A stretch of 64,000 nt of DNA from Bacteroidia bacterium (GCA_009929375.1 SAAO01000017.1:1-64000), one strand, 5' to 3'; shown: positions 35,901 through 44,583, counted from the stretch's first letter. The notes: generated by a model from the sequence alone, not told the origin. Translations and numbers: made by a program.

Positions 35901-37478
35901 AAGATTGGGAGTCGATTTTGTTCCGTTATTCGACGAACAACCTGCTGCTGAGAAAATACTTCCCACACCCCATTTTGTAATGGTTGTACCATCGAGCAGT
36001 TCATCCTCCAAATCACCATCCCAGTAAATGCGAAAGTTCATCGAAGGTTTGGAGCTACTGAGAATAGTTCCGTTTGTGCTCATAAGTCCCGGACCCGAGC
36101 CACTCCACATTTCAAAACCACGATTATTCGGAATTACATTTCCGGCCATTCCGCGACCATTATCAGTACCTGTATGCGTTCCCCAGATAATTTCACCTGT
36201 GCGGGCATCGTGAAGTTCTTCGCCATAAGCTGCACCGGTCGATTCGTGTACTGTCCACAATTCAAGTCCTTTACGATCAGGAATATGATCAGTAAGATGC
36301 ATTGCATCACCATGTCCCAGGTTGGTACGATAAAGCACTTTACCATCGTGATCAAGCGCAGCAGAACTCCATGTAATTTCGTCTTTTCCATCATTATCCA
36401 CATCGCCCACGCTCATGTTGTGATTTCCCTGACCGTAAAGTCCTACGTTGCTATTTCCTGAATCATAAGTCCAGCGATTGGTGAGTGTTCCGTTGCGATA
36501 ATCCCAGGCAGCCACTACAGCACGAGTATAATAACCGCGACACATAATAATGCTCGGTAAAACGCCATCGAGCCATGCAATACCGCCCAAAAATCTATCG
36601 ACGCGATTGCCATAACTGTCGCCCCACGAAGAAACCGTTCCGCGCTGAGGATTGTAATTTGCAGTAGCAAGCTCTTCGCCGGTGAGTCCGCTGAAAACAG
36701 TCATATACTCGGGCCCGGTAAGAATGTAACCACCTGAATTGCGGTAATCTGAATTATGTGAAGCGGTAGCGGCCGGGCCTTTTGAGATAAAGTTTCCCTT
36801 TCCATCTTTTGTGCCGGGCGCTGTTTTGCAGGCAATTTCGGCTTTACCATCTCCGTCAAAATCGGCCACCATAAATTGTGTATAATGTGCTCCTGCACGG
36901 ATATTTTTACCCAAATCGATGCGGTGCAGATGTGTGCTGTTCAATTTGTACACATCGATATATACATTTCCGGTATGTCCCGATTGTGAATTGTCTTTGG
37001 CATTCGAAGGATCCCATTTCACAATAATTTCGTATTCACCATCACCGTCCACATCACCTGTACTGCAATCGTTGGGCGAATAAGTACAGGTTGAATTATC
37101 CGGCATGGTCATAGCTGCAGGCACATTCAGAACAATGTCGATATAGTTTGTATTAAGAGGAGTGACAGTTTGTGTTTCGCCCGTTTCCACACCGTTCAAG
37201 AGAGTTTTGACGCTATATTGTGTTCCGGCAGCATTGTCGGAAAAGTTTGTGCGATCGGTAATGGGTTGAGTATTTATTTTGGTTCCATCGCGATAAATAT
37301 CAAAAGATATATTGTCAGGATCGTTACCCAACAGTCGCCACGAGAGGAAAGTTAGCGAGGAAGTCACTTTCACAGCAACCAATCCACGATTGAGTATTTC
37401 AGCTTTGCGTTGAGCTGTAACAAATGAGAATAAGCCTGATAGTAAAAATGCAAGAAGAAAGAGTAATTTTTTATACAT
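32931..37478 (-). CDS. Rhamnogalacturonan endolyase (PL11) with autotransporter-like repeats and T9SS tail
   Basis: This 1515-residue secreted protein starts with a signal peptide (LLFLLAFLLSGLFSFVTAQ). Residues about 22-620 form a PL11 rhamnogalacturonan lyase (YesW/YesX-like). It opens with AEILNRGLVAVKVTSSLTFL, and its calcium-binding propeller motifs include GDVDGDGEYEI and DFDGDGKAEI. The middle (about 640-1430) holds several autotransporter-associated beta-strand repeats, such as GAGVLTINNQNDFSGKTELSNG and TGKVTISNTNTYTGKTII. The last 80 or so residues are a T9SS type A sorting domain (SLTGSELFRNTYH, GIYMLYLKGN). It should cut the rhamnogalacturonan I backbone outside or on the cell surface. 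PL11 enzymes are often about 600 residues, so the repeat region is a large addition that may serve as a stalk. Confidence 0.88.
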   Translation of the reverse strand: MYKKLLFLLAFLLSGLFSFVTAQRKAEILNRGLVAVKVTSSLTFLSWRLLGNDPDNISFDIYRDGTKINTQPITDRTNFSDNAAGTQYSVKTLLNGVETGETQTVTPLNTNYIDIVLNVPAAMTMPDNSTCTYSPNDCSTGDVDGDGEYEIIVKWDPSNAKDNSQSGHTGNVYIDVYKLNSTHLHRIDLGKNIRAGAHYTQFMVADFDGDGKAEIACKTAPGTKDGKGNFISKGPAATASHNSDYRNSGGYILTGPEYMTVFSGLTGEELATANYNPQRGTVSSWGDSYGNRVDRFLGGIAWLDGVLPSIIMCRGYYTRAVVAAWDYRNGTLTNRWTYDSGNSNVGLYGQGNHNMSVGDVDNDGKDEITWSSAALDHDGKVLYRTNLGHGDAMHLTDHIPDRKGLELWTVHESTGAAYGEELHDARTGEIIWGTHTGTDNGRGMAGNVIPNNRGFEMWSGSGPGLMSTNGTILSSSKPSMNFRIYWDGDLEDELLDGTTITKWGVGSIFSAAGCSSNNGTKSTPNLSADLFGDWREEVVFRTSDNKKLRIFTTTTPTQYRMYTLMHDAVYRNSIAWQNTAYNQPPHAGFYIGNDMDAVPVSDMYDNEKRWKTGTQWNKSASAWLDKNNAASTFADGDKVSFDISNGASVAISIDENVAPATLKVNSPFNVTWNGTGKITGITGLRKAGAGVLTINNQNDFSGKTELSNGELINNGSLQKSEVIVRPFTKISGKGVFGQDVELGHLSELSPGTAAGICSKLTFGASLAEKGSVTYLIDIKVLNGVVIEHDSISIGGDWKLSNRSFMNLNVSGGALPAGEYPLIICNAEITGDLNQIRINGAPAGFSFYLKKVSNVISLVIAAPASLIWSAATDTKWDNGKTANWLNGTMPTAFNASDTVSFFDGAASQFVVVNEPVSPAAVKIDAAQNFSFSGTGSIIGNAEFVKNGTGKVTISNTNTYTGKTIINDGIVEITKLANGGEPSAIGAASSASGNLILNGGKLVYIGNTVSTNRNITLGVNGGTIAVNNSSVSLTAAGKIEGSGTLSKEGPGRLSIANTNTFSGGSIIRSGSVAFTSDLANSSGLGTDTITLAGGSLVMFNSPTTSNTCSWKLKVQPGSTSTLVVDENSIIAGSLNGAGTLYYNVPATTNFLSADLSAYAGTINVTTDADGGSFVLFNPKGYKEMKVNLNNQVKMIYRTTSTITLPLGDLTGTASSVLGAGGTAACTITWEVGARNANSVFNGKITNDQFSGTGAVAAIRKVGTGIWTLTNANTFSGGTTISEGVLMVNNTTSSGLGTGDVNIFAGGTLSGKGSITGSVTVNEGGVIAPGNNEAGTFTVNNNVTILQGAILSVEIDKTTSKNDLLAVTGTLNMAGKLKVEWLNNSVPAVGDVFQIVSGIVTGTPSEIIPAMPGANLEWDLTEFAAGKLKIKAATGVTKLESNSAIFPVPFRDYLNIRLDQQIETLEVSVFSLTGSELFRNTYHNESNIVIETEHLSKGIYMLYLKGNKESFSRKIVKE

Positions 37479-37535
37479 GGAATCAGATTTTTACAATCCG
37501 GGTTGAAAAGCCCGAAAACAGATTGATTTAAAGTA

Positions 37536-37557
37536 TCCGTAATGAATACATTACGGA
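37536..37557. promoter_or_regulatory. Perfect hairpin or operator-like palindrome upstream of the PL11 gene
   Basis: TCCGTAATG (37536-37544) and CATTACGGA (37549-37557) are perfect inverted repeats around AATA. The site lies 58-79 bp upstream of the PL11 start. It lacks a T-tract, so it is more likely an operator or leader hairpin than a terminator for the PepSY gene. Confidence 0.4.
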
Positions 37558-37648
37558 CACTGCAAAATAAATCATTTCAAATGAGATACCATATAGAAAT
37601 ATGTACAGATAGGGAGGACATATATACATATTTAGTGACTCAGATTGA

Positions 37649-39193
37649 TTATTCAGTTCTCACAATGTGTTTTTTAGCTGATCTGGACTTACGATGGTAT
37701 TTAAACCACAGCACAATGCCACTAATGAGAATCAGCATTGTAAACATACCTGTGAGTGGTACAATCAGAATATAAAAATTGCCAAGTATCACTTTATAAA
37801 ACCTTGCTGTATGCACTTCGAGCGCCACATTCCAGAGTGACATAGGCGATTTTTTCAATATTTCGGCGGGCATTTCGGGAAAATCGGCTTTGCCAAAAAT
37901 ACCCGTAGCGCCATGACTGTAATCGAAGACAATTTCACGACCCTTTTTATCGAATCCGTAACCTGTTATTTTGAAATCACCAACAGGCGGACCTGCTTTT
38001 ACAGGGCGAATATATTCCTGTTGTTTCATTACATCGTACACATAACCGGTATGATAATCCCAGAGAAAAAGTCCTTCAAACGAACCTACCACCAGAGCAC
38101 CATTTTCAGCATTTTTGAGCACTGTTACACCCATCACACTTGCGGGAGGTTGATGGCGAAAACGATTCAGAGTTTTAAGATTATCACCCGAAAAATAGAA
38201 ACCTTCGGATGTGGAAATAATAAACATATCCTCAGCAGGCAAATAAATCATTCGTCGCAAAATATCAAACCACGGATTGGGAGTGTCGAGTTCGGTAAAT
38301 GGAATTTTTTTCACCCTCACATTTCCAATCATGGCCAAAAGTGGCGGACGCAGAAAAATACCGGTAAAAGTTGTAATCAATAGCAAAACAATAGTGATCC
38401 AGCCCACTTTATTGTGCCATTTTATATTCCAGCGGTATTTTTGTTTCAGCTTTTTCTGCGCTTCGGCTTTTGCTTTTCGTTGCTTTATTTTTTTACGGTT
38501 GAAAAATAAAAGAATGCCTGTTACCGACAAAAATATCATAATCAAAGCAGCAAAATCCACTATTAATTTACCCACATTACCATAAATTTCGCCGCTATGA
38601 ACCACCCAAAGCGTTTTAAACAAACTCACCCTGTTGTCGTAGCCATAAGGAGTTGGTAAATCCATAGCCCTGAAATTCTGCATATCGGTAGTGAGTAAGA
38701 TACCCGAACGTAGCATCACCATCAAACTATCGCCCTTCACAAGTAAATCCACCACATTTTTCTCGTGTACAGGCAAAGCAATATTCTGCCATTTCTGTTC
38801 ATTTTGACTGTACCCGTACAAGCCAAACAAAGTACCAGCGAGCAAATATTGCTTGTAACGCAACACTTTAAATATCTTCCGGTTGTCAATTCCATCAGGA
38901 AAACCCGCATTCATATCGCGAAACTGCGATACAGTGCTGTCGGTCAGCCACACACCCACATTTCCATACAACAGAACCGAGTCCTGCGATAATCCATACA
39001 TATCGCGCACCGCTGCAATATTCCAGTTCTCGTAACGATAATCGTCCGGAAGATAATTGCGGTTGACAGAGACGCGCGAAAGGAGATCGCGGTGATTGAG
39101 AATGATACCCGAAATGGCGAATAAAACCAATAAAACGGTCAGTACAACTCCTGCCCATTTATGATATTTTCTGAAGAATTTAAGCATTGACAC
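37649..39193 (-). CDS. PepSY-associated membrane protein with propeller-like periplasmic segments
   Basis: This 514-residue inner-membrane protein is of the PepSY_TM type. The first helix (HKWAGVVLTVLLVLFAISGIIL), a central pair (LIVDFAALIMIFLSVTGILLFF and WITIVLLLITTFTGIFL) and a final helix (LIVPLTGMFTMLILISGIVLW) are separated by two periplasmic parts. HKWAG-like and KWHNKVGW motifs put conserved histidines at the membrane edge, as in iron-reductase-like PepSY proteins. The periplasmic parts contain blade-like repeats (LLAGTLFGLYGYS, IISTSEGFYFSGDN, LVVGSFEGLFLWD) resembling beta-propeller sensors. A role in electron transfer or metal uptake is possible but not shown. Confidence 0.72.
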   Translation of the reverse strand: MSMLKFFRKYHKWAGVVLTVLLVLFAISGIILNHRDLLSRVSVNRNYLPDDYRYENWNIAAVRDMYGLSQDSVLLYGNVGVWLTDSTVSQFRDMNAGFPDGIDNRKIFKVLRYKQYLLAGTLFGLYGYSQNEQKWQNIALPVHEKNVVDLLVKGDSLMVMLRSGILLTTDMQNFRAMDLPTPYGYDNRVSLFKTLWVVHSGEIYGNVGKLIVDFAALIMIFLSVTGILLFFNRKKIKQRKAKAEAQKKLKQKYRWNIKWHNKVGWITIVLLLITTFTGIFLRPPLLAMIGNVRVKKIPFTELDTPNPWFDILRRMIYLPAEDMFIISTSEGFYFSGDNLKTLNRFRHQPPASVMGVTVLKNAENGALVVGSFEGLFLWDYHTGYVYDVMKQQEYIRPVKAGPPVGDFKITGYGFDKKGREIVFDYSHGATGIFGKADFPEMPAEILKKSPMSLWNVALEVHTARFYKVILGNFYILIVPLTGMFTMLILISGIVLWFKYHRKSRSAKKHIVRTE

Positions 39194-39267
39194 AATATAC
39201 TACTTTTATATAGCATTTAAAGTAAAAAGAAAACCGGACATAGAAATCCGGCTTCTATACAGTTGTT

Positions 39268-39606
39268 TTACAATAATTTTCCTGCTGCAGTTGGTTTTGG
39301 AGCCTTTACCACCAAAATACGTGCATTTTCATTTGTCTCGTTCGAAAGGCAATGTACAATACCTTTAGGACTATCCACAAGACAATCCTTTTCAACCGCA
39401 ATAATTTCTTCGCCAATCTGAACTGTAGGACGCCCCTCGAGCACATAAAAAAACACATCCACAGGAGTAATGTGAGGTTTCAACGATTCGCCCGGTTTCA
39501 GAGTCATGTGCATCACCTGTGCGTTGTCTCTGTCGTACAATCTGCGTACATCTACTTTATGCGGTGTATCTACAATTACTGTATTTTTTACTTCTGTAAT
39601 ATTCAT
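39268..39606 (-). CDS. Small cupin-domain protein
   Basis: This single-domain cupin of 112 residues has both metal-binding motifs recognisable: HMTLKPGESLKPHITPVDVFFYVLEG and DCLVDSPKGIVHCLSN. It has no signal peptide, so it is cytoplasmic. It lies 11 bp downstream of the amidotransferase-like gene, so the two are probably co-transcribed. Small cupins of this kind are seen beside nitrosative-stress genes in anaerobes, which fits the location, but the ligand is unknown. Confidence 0.8.
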   Translation of the reverse strand: MNITEVKNTVIVDTPHKVDVRRLYDRDNAQVMHMTLKPGESLKPHITPVDVFFYVLEGRPTVQIGEEIIAVEKDCLVDSPKGIVHCLSNETNENARILVVKAPKPTAAGKLL

Positions 39607-39617
39607 GTCTGTAATTT

Positions 39618-40322
39618 TTAATTGTTTGTTTTTATTAATTTATCGAGCAGACTATTCATTAAACGATTGGTTTTAAGGCATAACAAATAGTTCTGTTTTA
39701 TTTCGGTTACTGTCTGTACACATTTTCCACCCACATTCATCTCATGTAAACCATTTTCAATCATTGCCTCGAGTAATTCGGGAACGGTTTCGAGGTGAAA
39801 CTGAAGCCCCACTACCCTGCCTTGATATTCGAAAGCCTGATGACAACATTCATTGCTAATAAACAAATGTGCACAGCCAGCGGGCAAATCGTAAGTATCA
39901 CCATGCCAGTGAAAAACCTCAGAGGTAACAGGAAAATCGGCAATGAGAGCTGATGTTTTTCCGCTTTCGGTTTTGGTCACCGGAAACCATCCAATTTCCT
40001 TCACTGCATTCGGATAAACTTTTGCACCAAGCACTTCGGCAATGAGCTGCGAACCCAGACAAATGCCCAGCACTTTCTTTCCGGCCTGAATAACAGCACG
40101 GATAAAGTCTTTTTCTTCCCGCAACCACGGATATTCATCTTCGTCGTACACGCTCATTGGGCCACCCATAATAAGCAGAAAATCAACATCGTCCACTTCT
40201 GGAAAAGTCACTTTTTCGTAAATACGTGTAAAAGTCAGCGAATAATCCTTTTCAAGTAAATATTCTTCCACGCAGCCCGGCCCTTCGAACGGAACGTGCA
40301 TGATACAATGTGCATGTGACAT
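39618..40322 (-). CDS. Class I glutamine amidotransferase-like protein
   Basis: This stand-alone class I amidotransferase fold is of the GMP-synthase-like type. It has the nucleophile elbow GICLGSQ, the oxyanion segment LLIMGGPMSVYDED, and the C-terminal His-Glu pair in GLQFHLET. The C-terminal extension of about 60 residues after the catalytic domain is typical of this subfamily (GMP synthase-like YfeJ type). The substrate is unknown. The ATG at 40322 is used rather than the preceding TTG. It lies upstream of the cupin gene and downstream of the DUF438/PAS gene. Confidence 0.85.
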   Translation of the reverse strand: MSHAHCIMHVPFEGPGCVEEYLLEKDYSLTFTRIYEKVTFPEVDDVDFLLIMGGPMSVYDEDEYPWLREEKDFIRAVIQAGKKVLGICLGSQLIAEVLGAKVYPNAVKEIGWFPVTKTESGKTSALIADFPVTSEVFHWHGDTYDLPAGCAHLFISNECCHQAFEYQGRVVGLQFHLETVPELLEAMIENGLHEMNVGGKCVQTVTEIKQNYLLCLKTNRLMNSLLDKLIKTNN

Positions 40323-40325
40323 CAA

Positions 40326-40499
40326 TTTAAAATTTACAATTTATTCATTTACGATTTACAATTCGAAAAGATAATGAGTATAATCTTATAAAACCAAATC
40401 TTCAAATTTCCTAACCTAAAGTTTGAATTACTGTTAACACGAAACTTTGAAACTCTGAAACTTTGAAACTCTGAAACTTTGAAACTTTGAAAATACGTC
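40326..40499. repeat. Low-complexity repeats with a GAAACTTTGAAACTCT array
   Basis: The region between two minus-strand genes contains ATTTACAATTTATTCATTTACGATTT-type units, and at 40441-40492 six copies of a 9-bp GAAACTTTG/GAAACTCTG unit. The latter resembles the last module of the composite repeats at 2940-3112 and 20545-20694. No coding sequence is seen. Confidence 0.65.
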
Positions 40500-41690
40500 T
40501 CACCAATCCAGCAAACGTCTGTCGCCTTCAAGTTTCTGTATTTCCGAAATCTCCTGCGACACTTCGAGCGTTCCGCGGTAATTTCCTTCTGCATCACGCA
40601 CCGCAAAATACTGTATCAGTACAAATTTTGGCCCCATATGAATCCAGAACGAAGCCACACTTTTTTCGCCACTGCGAAATGAATTGACGATTTGTTCCAC
40701 CACATGCACACTTTCGGGCGGGTGGCAAAACTGCACCTTTCGGCCAATAATAGCCGGTGTACGTGCAAAAATCCTATGCGGAGGATTAGAGTAAAAACGC
40801 ACCGTATCATTTTCGTCCACATAAGTAATATCCACCGGCAGATGCGAGAAAATAAGATGAAACTGCTCGGCAGTAAGCACACCTGTAGGTAAATGTACCT
40901 TATCGTTGGAAGTAAAAAACTCATTTCCGGATTTGGGTTTCACTCCCGAAATATCGGCAAACGGTAAGCCTGTTTCGAGTGTTTGTTGCAGCATATCGTC
41001 AAACAGCGACTCCGGAAAACTCTCCAGCATCATAGGAAAAAGAATCTTCTCTTCCCTCAGAATAATGGTATTTACATTAAAAAAAACCGATCCGCTCACA
41101 TTATTAAACTCCTTCAGATCAATTTCATCCGCACGAAGCATTTCGATAAGTTTTCGGATATTTCGCCGTATATCGTCGTGAAACGACCACATGATTTTCA
41201 CACATTTATGATGTTCCCAACGGGTTTCGAGCAGTGGGAAAACCACATTTTCAATTACGGTATAATGCAAAGTAAACTTCTCGAATACCTCAAGTGCAGC
41301 AGCTAACTGCATTCTGAGCGCTTTATCGGGATTTTTATTGATAGCCTTGATTAACTCACGCGTACTTTTCAGTTTTTCGAGTCCGGCAGCATTGTCGCGC
41401 ATATAAAAGTCGAGCACCGAACCCTTCTTCGGAGTCAGTGCAGGATATTCGAGCAGTCGTTGATACAGAATATTGAAAAGTTTGTTCGACACAAATTTCA
41501 AATCCTCTACCGACACATTTTTATCCAGCAAAATATCAAAAGCATTCACCACATCGTGCGGGATAAATTTTGCTGTTTTGAGTTGATGTTTTTCAATCAG
41601 TTGCAGACCATTTTCCCCATCGAGCAAACCGAGCATATAATCGGCAAGTTCATGAGCTCTGTAGGTTGCATTATTTGTAAATTCCGACAT
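40500..41690 (-). CDS. DUF438/hemerythrin-like/PAS protein
   Basis: This cytoplasmic protein of about 396 residues has three parts: an N-terminal DUF438 domain (about residues 10-75), a central hemerythrin HHE-like domain with LHYTVIENVVFPLLE, HHKCVKIMWSFHDDIR and REEKILFPMML, and a C-terminal PAS domain (about 265-390; VDITYVDENDTVRFYSN, GRKVQFCHPPESV). This architecture is typical of DUF438 proteins of anaerobes. The HHE part probably binds a di-iron site and could sense or scavenge NO or oxygen. The start ATG at 41690 (MSEFTNN) is chosen over an upstream extension rich in hydrophobic and basic residues. Its neighbour is the NO reductase gene, which supports a nitrosative-stress role. Confidence 0.85.
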   Translation of the reverse strand: MSEFTNNATYRAHELADYMLGLLDGENGLQLIEKHQLKTAKFIPHDVVNAFDILLDKNVSVEDLKFVSNKLFNILYQRLLEYPALTPKKGSVLDFYMRDNAAGLEKLKSTRELIKAINKNPDKALRMQLAAALEVFEKFTLHYTVIENVVFPLLETRWEHHKCVKIMWSFHDDIRRNIRKLIEMLRADEIDLKEFNNVSGSVFFNVNTIILREEKILFPMMLESFPESLFDDMLQQTLETGLPFADISGVKPKSGNEFFTSNDKVHLPTGVLTAEQFHLIFSHLPVDITYVDENDTVRFYSNPPHRIFARTPAIIGRKVQFCHPPESVHVVEQIVNSFRSGEKSVASFWIHMGPKFVLIQYFAVRDAEGNYRGTLEVSQEISEIQKLEGDRRLLDW

Positions 41691-41806
41691 AAGATATTGT
41701 TTTGTTGTTGAAAACCAGCTTTTTCTTACAACAAATATAAGCATTATTAGCAGAGAAATACCGACAGCTATACAAAAACATATAGCTGCCGGATTCCCAA
41801 ATTATT

Positions 41807-44029
41807 TTATTTCAACTTTTTAGCCAGAAATGTTTTTTGCAACAAATCATAGAACACAATCAGTCCACCCAGAATCATCATACCATCGGGCAATGTACGC
41901 GCCCACATCCAACCTTTCATCGACTCTACTGTTTCGCGCAAGCGGGCAGCAAAATATCCATCTTCCATTGCCACACGTGTTTGCTCCATACCTACCACAT
42001 AAGTAGGAATTGCATAAAGCAAAGCTCCGATTGTCAGAATCCAGAAACCATATTTACTAAGCTTGTCGTCCCATTTCAAATTGTTGGCCAATGCATTTGT
42101 ACGCGAAGTCATGTACAAAAATGCGATGGAAATATAACCAAATGCGCCCAGCAAAGCCACGTGTCCGTGAGGCATAATCAGATATGTTCCGTGCGAATAA
42201 TAACTAATGGTTGGGGTATTAATCATCATTCCAAAGAATCCTGCACCAATCCAGTTAAGCACAGCCGAACCTGCAATCCACATAAAAGGCACTCCAAAAT
42301 TGAAGTTTTCGCCTGAGTACACACGTTCGCGCTTATTTTTCATGGCTTCGATAATCATTAAAGCCAGCGGAAGTGGTTCGAGTGCCGAGAAAATACCGCC
42401 AATTGCAATCCAGTATTCATCAAGTCCCTGCCAGAAATAATGGTGACCCACACCCAGCGTTCCACTCAACGAAATCAGAAACAATTCGAAGAACATCACC
42501 TTTACAGCCACTTTATGACTAATCAGTCCGAGCGACACAGTGAAGAAGGCAATCACCCCGGCAGCAAACAATTCGAAAGTAAGTTCCACCCAAAGATGAA
42601 TCACCCACCAGCGGTAATAATCGTCCACCGTATAGTTCGGCATAATTTTATGCACTGGCATCATACCGGCCATATAAAGTGTGGCAATGGCAAAAGCTGA
42701 CCAAATAATGGTGCTGACAATAGGGTTGTTGGTAGCCGATTTCCGGATAAGAGAAATAATCAGCAGGAACCAGAATACCAGCCCAACCACCAATCCTATA
42801 TCCCACACACGCCCCAGATTGATAAGTTCCCGACCCTCGTTTCCGAGCCAGAACCATGTTTCGCGCATCTGACCTGTAGCCCCCATATACAAACCAATCA
42901 TACTACCTACAGCCACCACAAGCAACGAAGCCCAAAGTACATCCACCAACCATGGATATTTATGATCTTTGTTAGCCACCCAGGGAGCTATAAGCAAACC
43001 GCCCACAAGCCAACCTACAGCTACCCACAAAATTGCAATCTGCGTGTGCATGGAGCGAATGACGTTGAAAGGCAACAAATCCTGAGAAATTAGAAAATCC
43101 TTGGATGGCTCGGTGTAAAGATGTGCCAGATAACCACCCATAAAGAGCTGTACCACAAACAATCCTGCCACAATAGGAATATATTTCAGCAATTTTTTCT
43201 GCGAACGGAAAATTCCTGTAATCTGAATAGGGTCTTCAAGCTTATCGTCCGGTTCTTTTTTGAAAAGATATTCGTACGAAAGATAAATCACCACAATGGT
43301 AAGCGTCCATAAAATCAGGAATTCCCACAATGAAATTTTATGCGCATTAAAATTTAAATCCTGATCGATAAGTGGTTCGCCAGGCCAGTTATTCGACCAT
43401 GTGCGTTCCGTACCCGGCCGAAGCGACGAAGCAACCAGCTGTCCCCAATCGAAGAAAGCCGCAATTTTTTCAGCTTCTTCAGGCAGAATAACACCGCCAC
43501 GATATCCGCGTTCCGGATCACCATTTACCAACAGATTTTTGATATACTCCACATTCCACTTGTAAGCCTGTGCCGAAGCTTCGGTATAAACAGTAGTTCC
43601 TTCGAGCAACTGTGTCTGACGTTTCACATCCTGTTTTACACGTTCTTTTACAGCACCGCGCTCCACCTCAGTTAAATCTGCATTCTTTTTCCCATATATT
43701 TCCATTCCATAAAAATCATACAGAAACACAGCACGATAATGCAACATATCGGTCGAAAAATCCGGTCCAATATAAGCGCCCATGCCGAGCATTGAGCCCC
43801 AGTCGGTAAGGTCGAATTGCTGAAAATAAGCTTTTCCGGCAATCACATCATCGTACGTGTAAAGTACTTCTCCATTTACCGATTTCACTTCCTGCGGAAT
43901 TGGAGGCACTTCCTTTTGCAGGTTGGCGGTGTAATAAATCAACGCCGACACCATAATTAACGCAATGATCCAGAACGAAGTTGCCAAACCCTTCCGGCTC
44001 ATGAATTTGTCTAAAAATGACTGTTTCAT
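41807..44029 (-). CDS. norB: Quinol-dependent nitric oxide reductase (qNOR)
   Basis: This 740-residue single-chain membrane enzyme reduces 2 NO to N2O using quinol electrons. The N-terminal helix and the periplasmic cytochrome c-like domain without heme motifs (VLYTYDDVIAGKAYFQQ) identify the quinol form. About twelve further helices carry the heme-copper oxidase-like core, with histidine-bearing segments such as SMHTQIAILW, VIHLWVELTFELFAAG, GVGHHYFWQG and SHGTYLIMPHGHVALLG. It is encoded 104 bp downstream of the Rrf2 regulator on the same strand. An inverted repeat (ACTAC at 44099-44103 with GTAGT at 44110-44114) lies in that gap. Together with NrfHA it would remove nitric oxide formed by nitrite reduction. 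Confidence 0.95.
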   Translation of the reverse strand: MKQSFLDKFMSRKGLATSFWIIALIMVSALIYYTANLQKEVPPIPQEVKSVNGEVLYTYDDVIAGKAYFQQFDLTDWGSMLGMGAYIGPDFSTDMLHYRAVFLYDFYGMEIYGKKNADLTEVERGAVKERVKQDVKRQTQLLEGTTVYTEASAQAYKWNVEYIKNLLVNGDPERGYRGGVILPEEAEKIAAFFDWGQLVASSLRPGTERTWSNNWPGEPLIDQDLNFNAHKISLWEFLILWTLTIVVIYLSYEYLFKKEPDDKLEDPIQITGIFRSQKKLLKYIPIVAGLFVVQLFMGGYLAHLYTEPSKDFLISQDLLPFNVIRSMHTQIAILWVAVGWLVGGLLIAPWVANKDHKYPWLVDVLWASLLVVAVGSMIGLYMGATGQMRETWFWLGNEGRELINLGRVWDIGLVVGLVFWFLLIISLIRKSATNNPIVSTIIWSAFAIATLYMAGMMPVHKIMPNYTVDDYYRWWVIHLWVELTFELFAAGVIAFFTVSLGLISHKVAVKVMFFELFLISLSGTLGVGHHYFWQGLDEYWIAIGGIFSALEPLPLALMIIEAMKNKRERVYSGENFNFGVPFMWIAGSAVLNWIGAGFFGMMINTPTISYYSHGTYLIMPHGHVALLGAFGYISIAFLYMTSRTNALANNLKWDDKLSKYGFWILTIGALLYAIPTYVVGMEQTRVAMEDGYFAARLRETVESMKGWMWARTLPDGMMILGGLIVFYDLLQKTFLAKKLK

Positions 44030-44133
44030 AAAATTGATTTTAAAAATTAAACTTATATATAATACTTCTAAACGGTATTTTGTTAAAAGAAACTATATAC
44101 TACCTCAAAGTAGTGTTTTGTGATAAAAAAATA

Positions 44134-44547
44134 TCAGAACTTACTGACATCATTGATATCCAAGTCACTAATGGTTTTCGTAGTGAACATTTTCACAAAT
44201 TCGGCTCTTACACTTACCCACGAATTATGCATTGCACATGGGTTTTCGTCGCTGCATTTTTCAAATCCGAGCACACAACCTGTGTATTTCTTCATACCTT
44301 CTACTGCATCAATCACTTCGGAAAGGAAAATATCGTTTGGCATTTTGGCAAACCTATATCCACCATCACGCCCCTGAATACTATAAATAAATCCGGCTTT
44401 TGCAAGATCAGTCATTAGTCTGCGAAGGTATTTGTCTGAAATATTGAGTTTTTCCACCAGAGACTTAGCCGAAAACAATCCCTCCGGATTTCTGGCCATA
44501 AAAGTCAGAATTCTCAATGCATATTCGGATGTATTCGTTAGCTTCAT
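44134..44547 (-). CDS. Rrf2-family regulator with three-cysteine cluster motif (NsrR/IscR-like)
   Basis: This winged-helix repressor of about 137 residues is of the Rrf2 family. The N-terminal helix-turn-helix part contains EYALRILTFMARN and LNISDKYLRRLMTDLAKAGF, followed by the wing GRDGGYRFA. Cys91, Cys98 and Cys104 (CVLGFEKCSDENPC) match the spacing of the Fe-S cluster ligands in NsrR and IscR. It sits between norB and the divergent nrfHA genes, so an NO-sensing repressor of both is a reasonable inference. An in-frame extension to 44694 is possible, but MKLTNTSEYAL at 44547 is the family start. Confidence 0.9.
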   Translation of the reverse strand: MKLTNTSEYALRILTFMARNPEGLFSAKSLVEKLNISDKYLRRLMTDLAKAGFIYSIQGRDGGYRFAKMPNDIFLSEVIDAVEGMKKYTGCVLGFEKCSDENPCAMHNSWVSVRAEFVKMFTTKTISDLDINDVSKF

Positions 44548-44575
44548 TTTACTACAAGGAGATATTATTTCGTTG

Positions 44576-44583
44576 CAAATGTA
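44576..44583 (-). promoter_or_regulatory. Candidate promoter of the Rrf2 gene (TACATTTG on the minus strand)
   Basis: The minus strand reads TACATTTG, an exact TAnnTTTG match, 28 bp upstream of the Rrf2 start codon. There is no clear TTG at -33. It lies in the 339-bp divergent region between Rrf2 and nrfH, which otherwise holds only AT-rich sequence. Confidence 0.45.

Noticed and set aside
40441-40492. CRISPR-like array of GAAACTTTG units
   Set aside because: The units are 9 bp and directly adjacent with no spacers, and there are no cas genes in the window.
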